A stretch of 64,000 nt of DNA, taken from Microbispora oryzae (lineage in GTDB: Bacteria > Actinomycetota > Actinomycetes > Streptosporangiales > Streptosporangiaceae). The notes under the pieces were generated by a model. That model was not told the origin of the DNA and did not search any database. It was given only the letters and a program-made list of their open reading frames with translations. A program made the position numbers and the translations under genes. The stretch lies in NCBI RefSeq assembly GCF_017896165.1, contig NZ_JAFCNB010000012.1, positions 1-64,000 of the forward strand, in the 5' to 3' direction. This document shows, piece after piece, positions 60,940 to 64,000 of this stretch (within the stretch, counting starts at the first letter, position 1; the number at the start of each line of letters is the position of its first letter).

Positions 60940-61507
60940 CGGTGAGCACCCCGGCGAGATCGACGTCGGCGGATCGGCCGCCGAAACCGGACTCCGAGAT
61001 CAGCCGGGCGCCCAGGACGGCGCTCCAGAAGGTGCGCGCCTCGACGTCCGCGGGCCGGTCGATGACCCAGTCGTGGCGGTCGAGCACCGCGGTGAGATAC
61101 CGCTCGGCCTGGCGGAACAGCAGCGTGAGGTTCTGCTGGGCGAGCGGCTGCAGCTCCGTGCGGTAGCGGGCGAGGGCCATCGCCTGGACGGCCACGGGCA
61201 CCGCGGGCAGGGCGAGCGCGGCTCGCGCCAGGGCTGCCCGGAACGTCGCGGGCGTGCGCTGGCGGCGGCCCACCGGTTCCAGCCGTTCCGCGTCGCGCAG
61301 CAGCATCAGGAACGCCGCCTGGACGAACAACGCGTCCTTCGACCCGAAGTAGTAGGTGACCTGATTGGGGTGGGCGCCGGCCGCCGCGGCGATCTCGGCC
61401 ACGCTGACGGCGCCGAACCCGCGCTCGGCGAAGAGCGCCACGGCCCGGTCGAGGAGCTGCGCGCGGGTGCGCCGGCCGCGGCTGCGGGGCGGCTCGGCGG
61501 TGGACAC
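60821..61507 (-). CDS. TetR-family transcriptional regulator
   Basis: A 228-residue TetR protein: RGRRTRAQLLDRAVALFAERGFGAVSVAEIAAAAGAHPNQVTYYFGSKDALF, then the effector domain. GTG 61507 is the likely start. The conserved domain ends near residue 190; the last 38 residues (GRTPAPQAGREPSGASRR...) are Pro/Arg-rich read-through over the 3' end of the epimerase gene, giving a 119-base convergent overlap. Divergent from the ketosynthase at 61577. Confidence 0.84.
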   Translation of the reverse strand: MSTAEPPRSRGRRTRAQLLDRAVALFAERGFGAVSVAEIAAAAGAHPNQVTYYFGSKDALFVQAAFLMLLRDAERLEPVGRRQRTPATFRAALARAALALPAVPVAVQAMALARYRTELQPLAQQNLTLLFRQAERYLTAVLDRHDWVIDRPADVEARTFWSAVLGARLISESGFGGRSADVDLAGVLTVRTRPVREGRTPAPQAGREPSGASRRAARPGTSPAAPNG

Positions 61508-61514
61508 CCGATAT

Positions 61515-61529
61515 TTGTATGGGATACAA
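61515..61529. promoter_or_regulatory. Palindrome between TetR and ketosynthase genes
   Basis: TTGTAT-GGG-ATACAA, 15 bp, perfect arms, 7 bases from the TetR start codon and 47 bases before the ketosynthase start. AT-rich, so it probably overlaps the promoter. Candidate TetR operator. Confidence 0.65.
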
Positions 61530-61576
61530 CTATGCCGCAGCAAGCCCAGTTCGACGCCTCACCAGTGGAGACCAGC

Positions 61577-62812
61577 ATGAGCACACACGACGTCGTGATC
61601 ACCGGAATGGGCGCGACCACGCCGCTCGGTGGCGACGTCGAATCGCTCTGGGAGGGCCTGCTCGCGGGGCGGTCGGGCGTCCGCCGGATCGACGACCTGA
61701 TGGAGCCCTACCCCCACGCCGCCGCGCTGCCGACGAAGATCGGCGCCACCATGGCCGTCTCCCCCGACCAGGTGCTCTCCCGGGTGCAGGCCCGGCGGAT
61801 GGACCGCTGCCAGCAGGCCGCCCTGGTCGCCGCCCAGCAGGCGTGGGCCGAGGCCGGCCGTCCCGAGGTCGAGCCGACACGCCTGGCCGCGGTCGTCGGC
61901 ACGGGCGTCGGCGGCGTCGGCACGCTGCTCGGCCAGGACGACCTGCTGGAGGAGAGAGGGCCGGCCAAGGTCTCGCCCCTGGCCGTTCCCATGCTGATGC
62001 CGAACGGGCCCGCCGCCTGGGTCAGCCTGGAGTTCGGCGCGCGCGCGGGCGTCTACACGCCGGTCTCCGCGTGCGCGTCGGGAGCCGAGGCCCTCGCTCT
62101 GGCCGCCCGGCTCATCCGGGCCGGTGAGGCCGACGTCGTCGTCGCGGGCGGCGCGGAGGCCGCCATCACGCCGCTGACCGTCGCCGCGTTCGGCCAGGCG
62201 CGCACGCTCTCGAAGCGCAACGACGAGCCGGAGCGCGCCTCCCGCCCGTTCGACGTGAGCCGCGACGGCTTCGTGCTCGGCGAGGGCGCGGGAGTCGTCG
62301 TCCTGGAGCGCGCCGACTTCGCGGCCGCGCGGGGCGCGCGTCCGCTCGCGCGCCTGGCGGGATACGGGGTGACGTCCGACGGCTACCACATCACCGGGCC
62401 CGACCCGTCCGGCGCCGGTCAGATGCGGGCCATGCTCACGGCGGTCTCGACGGCGGGGCTTCAGCCCGGCGACGTCGACCACGTCAACTGTCACGCGACG
62501 TCGACCGTGGTCGGCGACGTCGGCGAGGCCACCGCGATCGCCCGGGCCCTCGGCGGCGACGTGGTGCTCACCGCGCCGAAGTCGAGCATCGGCCACCTGG
62601 TCGGCGCGGCCGGCGCGGTCGAGTCGATCATCACGATCCTGTCGATCCGGAACGGCCTCATCCCGCACACGCTCAACCTGGAGGAGAAGGCCCCGGAGGT
62701 CGAGCTCGACGTGGTCTCCGGCGAGCCCCGGAAGGGTGACGTCCGGGCGGCGCTGTGCAACTCGTTCGGGTTCGGCGGGCAGAACGTCTCCCTCCTCTTC
62801 ACCGCGGCCTGA
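61577..62812 (+). CDS. Stand-alone beta-ketoacyl-ACP synthase II (FabF-like)
   Basis: A 411-residue condensing enzyme. The Cys-His-His triad is complete: Cys166 in SACASGAEAL, His306 in NCHATSTVVGD, His340 in SSIGHLVGAAG; the GFGGQNVSLLF ending is standard. GTGGAG precedes ATG 61577; the frame is open much further upstream but only in antisense of the TetR gene. No acyl carrier protein or other fatty acid gene is adjacent, so it may adjust lipid composition or serve a specialised pathway under control of the divergent TetR protein. Confidence 0.9.
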   Translation: MSTHDVVITGMGATTPLGGDVESLWEGLLAGRSGVRRIDDLMEPYPHAAALPTKIGATMAVSPDQVLSRVQARRMDRCQQAALVAAQQAWAEAGRPEVEPTRLAAVVGTGVGGVGTLLGQDDLLEERGPAKVSPLAVPMLMPNGPAAWVSLEFGARAGVYTPVSACASGAEALALAARLIRAGEADVVVAGGAEAAITPLTVAAFGQARTLSKRNDEPERASRPFDVSRDGFVLGEGAGVVVLERADFAAARGARPLARLAGYGVTSDGYHITGPDPSGAGQMRAMLTAVSTAGLQPGDVDHVNCHATSTVVGDVGEATAIARALGGDVVLTAPKSSIGHLVGAAGAVESIITILSIRNGLIPHTLNLEEKAPEVELDVVSGEPRKGDVRAALCNSFGFGGQNVSLLFTAA

Positions 62813-62820
62813 CGCGGGCC

Positions 62821-63801
62821 ATGCCGGTGCTCGGGGCCACCGGGGCGGGACGCCGTCGACGACGCGGGCGGAGGCTCGCCGCCGCGCTCACCGCTATGGG
62901 CGTGTTCTCCGCGGGCTGCGGCGACGCGCGGGGTGCGATCACCCCGCCGCCCGCCGCGCCGCTCGCTTCTTCTTCGTCTGCTCCTCCGGCCGTCTCGGGG
63001 CGAGCCCGGCCGGCCGCACCCGGGGCCACACCCACGGCTGAGTCCGCCCCGGCCGCGGGCGCCGCCGTCCCCACGGACCCGGCGCGGCTGGCCGACGCCC
63101 TCGTGAACACGGAGGGGCTGCTCCGGAGCGCGATCGACGGCTGGACCGACAAGAACGAGCCCGCCCCCGAGCCGGTGGTGCTGGCCGCCCTGTACGAGCA
63201 GCGCGTCTACCGCTACCTGGCCCGCAACCCCAAGGTCGCGTCACGCACCTTCGACCGGCTGCCCAAGCCGCTGGCCGGGCGGGCCCGCGACAACGTGACG
63301 GCCGTGCGCGGCCTGCTCTCCCTCGCCCATCCCGTCGGCGTCCCGGTGAAGATCAAGATCGCCACGGCCGAGCCCGCCGACGTCCTGCTCGCCGACATCC
63401 GCCGGGCCGAGCGCCGGTTCGGCGTCGACTGGCAGGTGCTGGCGGCCGTGATGTTCGTCGAGACCAAGTTCGGCCGGGTCAGATCGCCGAGCTACACGGG
63501 GGCCCGGGGTCCGATGCAGTTCATGCCCGGCACCTGGAAGGCGTACGGCATGGGCGGGGACATCGACGACACCAGGGACGCGCTGCTCGCCGCGGCCAAC
63601 TACCTGCGGGCGTCGGGCGCGCCGCGCGACTACCGCAGGGCGCTGTACGCCTACAACCACTCGCAGGCGTACGTCGACGCGGTGCTGCTGCACGCACGCC
63701 AGATGAGGCAGGACGTCCGGAACTACTACGCCTACTACAACTGGCAGGTGTTCGTGATCACCACCCGGGGTGAACGCCGCCTGACCGGACCCTCTTCGTG
63801 A
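62821..63801 (+). CDS. Lytic transglycosylase (SLT-type) lipoprotein
   Basis: A 326-residue predicted lipoprotein: basic front, hydrophobic LAAALTAMGVFSAGC with a lipobox Cys, a Pro/Ala/Ser linker to about 85, a helical region, then the SLT domain (VDWQVLAAVMFVETKFGRVRS with the catalytic Glu of VETKFG, GPMQFMPGTWKAYG, AALYAYNHS-like RALYAYNHSQAYVDAVL). It cleaves the glycan strands of peptidoglycan. It begins 8 bases after the ketosynthase stop, so it is probably co-transcribed although the functions differ. ATG 62821 lacks a clear ribosome site. Confidence 0.85.
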   Translation: MPVLGATGAGRRRRRGRRLAAALTAMGVFSAGCGDARGAITPPPAAPLASSSSAPPAVSGRARPAAPGATPTAESAPAAGAAVPTDPARLADALVNTEGLLRSAIDGWTDKNEPAPEPVVLAALYEQRVYRYLARNPKVASRTFDRLPKPLAGRARDNVTAVRGLLSLAHPVGVPVKIKIATAEPADVLLADIRRAERRFGVDWQVLAAVMFVETKFGRVRSPSYTGARGPMQFMPGTWKAYGMGGDIDDTRDALLAAANYLRASGAPRDYRRALYAYNHSQAYVDAVLLHARQMRQDVRNYYAYYNWQVFVITTRGERRLTGPSS

Positions 63802-63807
63802 GGGCAC

Positions 63808-64000
63808 TCACTCGGCGGCGAGCTCGGGGTGCGGCTGCCGGATCGGCGTGAAGAACGCGACGAGCGTGATGAGCAGGCAGCACACGCCGGCCAGCAGGCT
63901 GACCGGCAGCACGCCGTACCGCTGGGCGCCCCAGGTGAGCACGGCGGCGCCGGCGGGGCCGAGCGAGTAGTGGATCGTCCAGAAGGCCGAGGTCACCCGG
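63808..64000 (-). CDS. C-terminal end of a transporter, probably MFS (partial)
   Basis: The leftward frame ending at 63808 is open to the window edge and shows two membrane helices (SLGPAGAAVLTWGAQRYGVL and VSLLAGVCCLLITLVAFFTP) and a short charged tail, typical of the end of a major facilitator or similar carrier. Converges on the transglycosylase with a 6-base gap. The rest lies outside the window. Confidence 0.65.
   Translation of the reverse strand, partial: RVTSAFWTIHYSLGPAGAAVLTWGAQRYGVLPVSLLAGVCCLLITLVAFFTPIRQPHPELAAE

Noticed and set aside
60473-61576. Long N-terminal extension of the ketosynthase frame
   Set aside because: The extension is read across the epimerase gene in another frame and antisense to TetR; the ketosynthase domain starts at ATG 61577 with a ribosome site.

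Overview
The window is high-GC actinobacterial DNA. Codons are G/C-rich at the third position, starts are mixed ATG/GTG/TTG (one apparent CTG) with GGAGG-like ribosome sites, and the gene families are those of filamentous soil actinomycetes: secreted GH59 and CE1-CBM2 enzymes, XRE-cupin and WYL regulators, a DUF5937 ArsR-type regulator, a c-di-AMP riboswitch on an NlpC/P60 gene, and about nine TetR-type regulators. A Streptosporangiales-like organism is my guess; the sequence alone does not prove it. I see no rRNA, tRNA, CRISPR array, transposase, integrase or phage structural gene, so this is an accessory or chromosome-arm region rather than a defined mobile element.

Layout. 1-1.8 kb: two type II toxin-antitoxin pairs (HigBA-like, VapBC-like), each followed by a decayed 3' end of an msrA-like gene. 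2-10 kb: zinc alcohol dehydrogenase and three short-chain dehydrogenases with MarR and TetR partners, then a LysR/DapA-like divergent pair. 10-14 kb: secreted GH59 galactosylceramidase with a ricin-type lectin tail and a secreted beta-propeller-like protein. 14-21 kb: XRE-cupin regulator, questin oxidase-like and DHFR-like proteins, a DUF5937 ArsR-type regulator, another msrA tail abutting a truncated acetyltransferase, methyltransferase, fructosamine kinase, DUF1963-like protein. 21-24 kb: membrane protein plus NarL-type two-component operon. 24-34 kb: GntR-TetR fusion regulator, hydrolase, two more msrA-tail scraps, WYL regulator, NmrA/TetR and NmrA/MarR pairs, aldo-keto reductase, lipoprotein paralogous to the 13 kb propeller protein. 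34-38 kb: divergent locus with two small DNA-binding proteins facing a PEP-utilising enzyme and a histidine phosphatase. 38-41 kb: secreted esterase with CBM2, then a wrecked Fic gene. 41-44 kb: TetR-led operon of NTF2-like, quinone reductase and Gfo/Idh genes. 44.5-45.5 kb: NlpC/P60 hydrolase under a c-di-AMP riboswitch with a Crp-type palindrome upstream. 45.6-56 kb: degenerate metallo-beta-lactamase-fold protein/MerR, SDR/TetR, flavin monooxygenase/TetR, siderophore-interacting protein, Tat-exported amidase, two secreted proteins, secreted metallophosphoesterase. 56-58 kb: SPFH, ribbon-helix-helix and GPP34 operon behind a perfect palindrome. 58-64 kb: epimerase, XRE regulator, epimerase, TetR, stand-alone ketosynthase, lytic transglycosylase, and the end of a transporter.

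Two themes stand out. First, most enzymes are small redox proteins paired head-to-head with their own regulator, with palindromic operators visible in many of the spacers; these look like independently acquired detoxification or signal-response units. Second, the intergenic DNA holds decayed gene ends: five same-orientation msrA 3' fragments between 0.77 and 28.2 kb (three of them starting exactly at a functional gene's GCCTGA stop), a truncated acetyltransferase, a membrane-protein C-terminus, and a Fic gene that has lost its catalytic motif. The msrA-tail family is the most unusual structure here and may mark junctions where gene cassettes were swapped.
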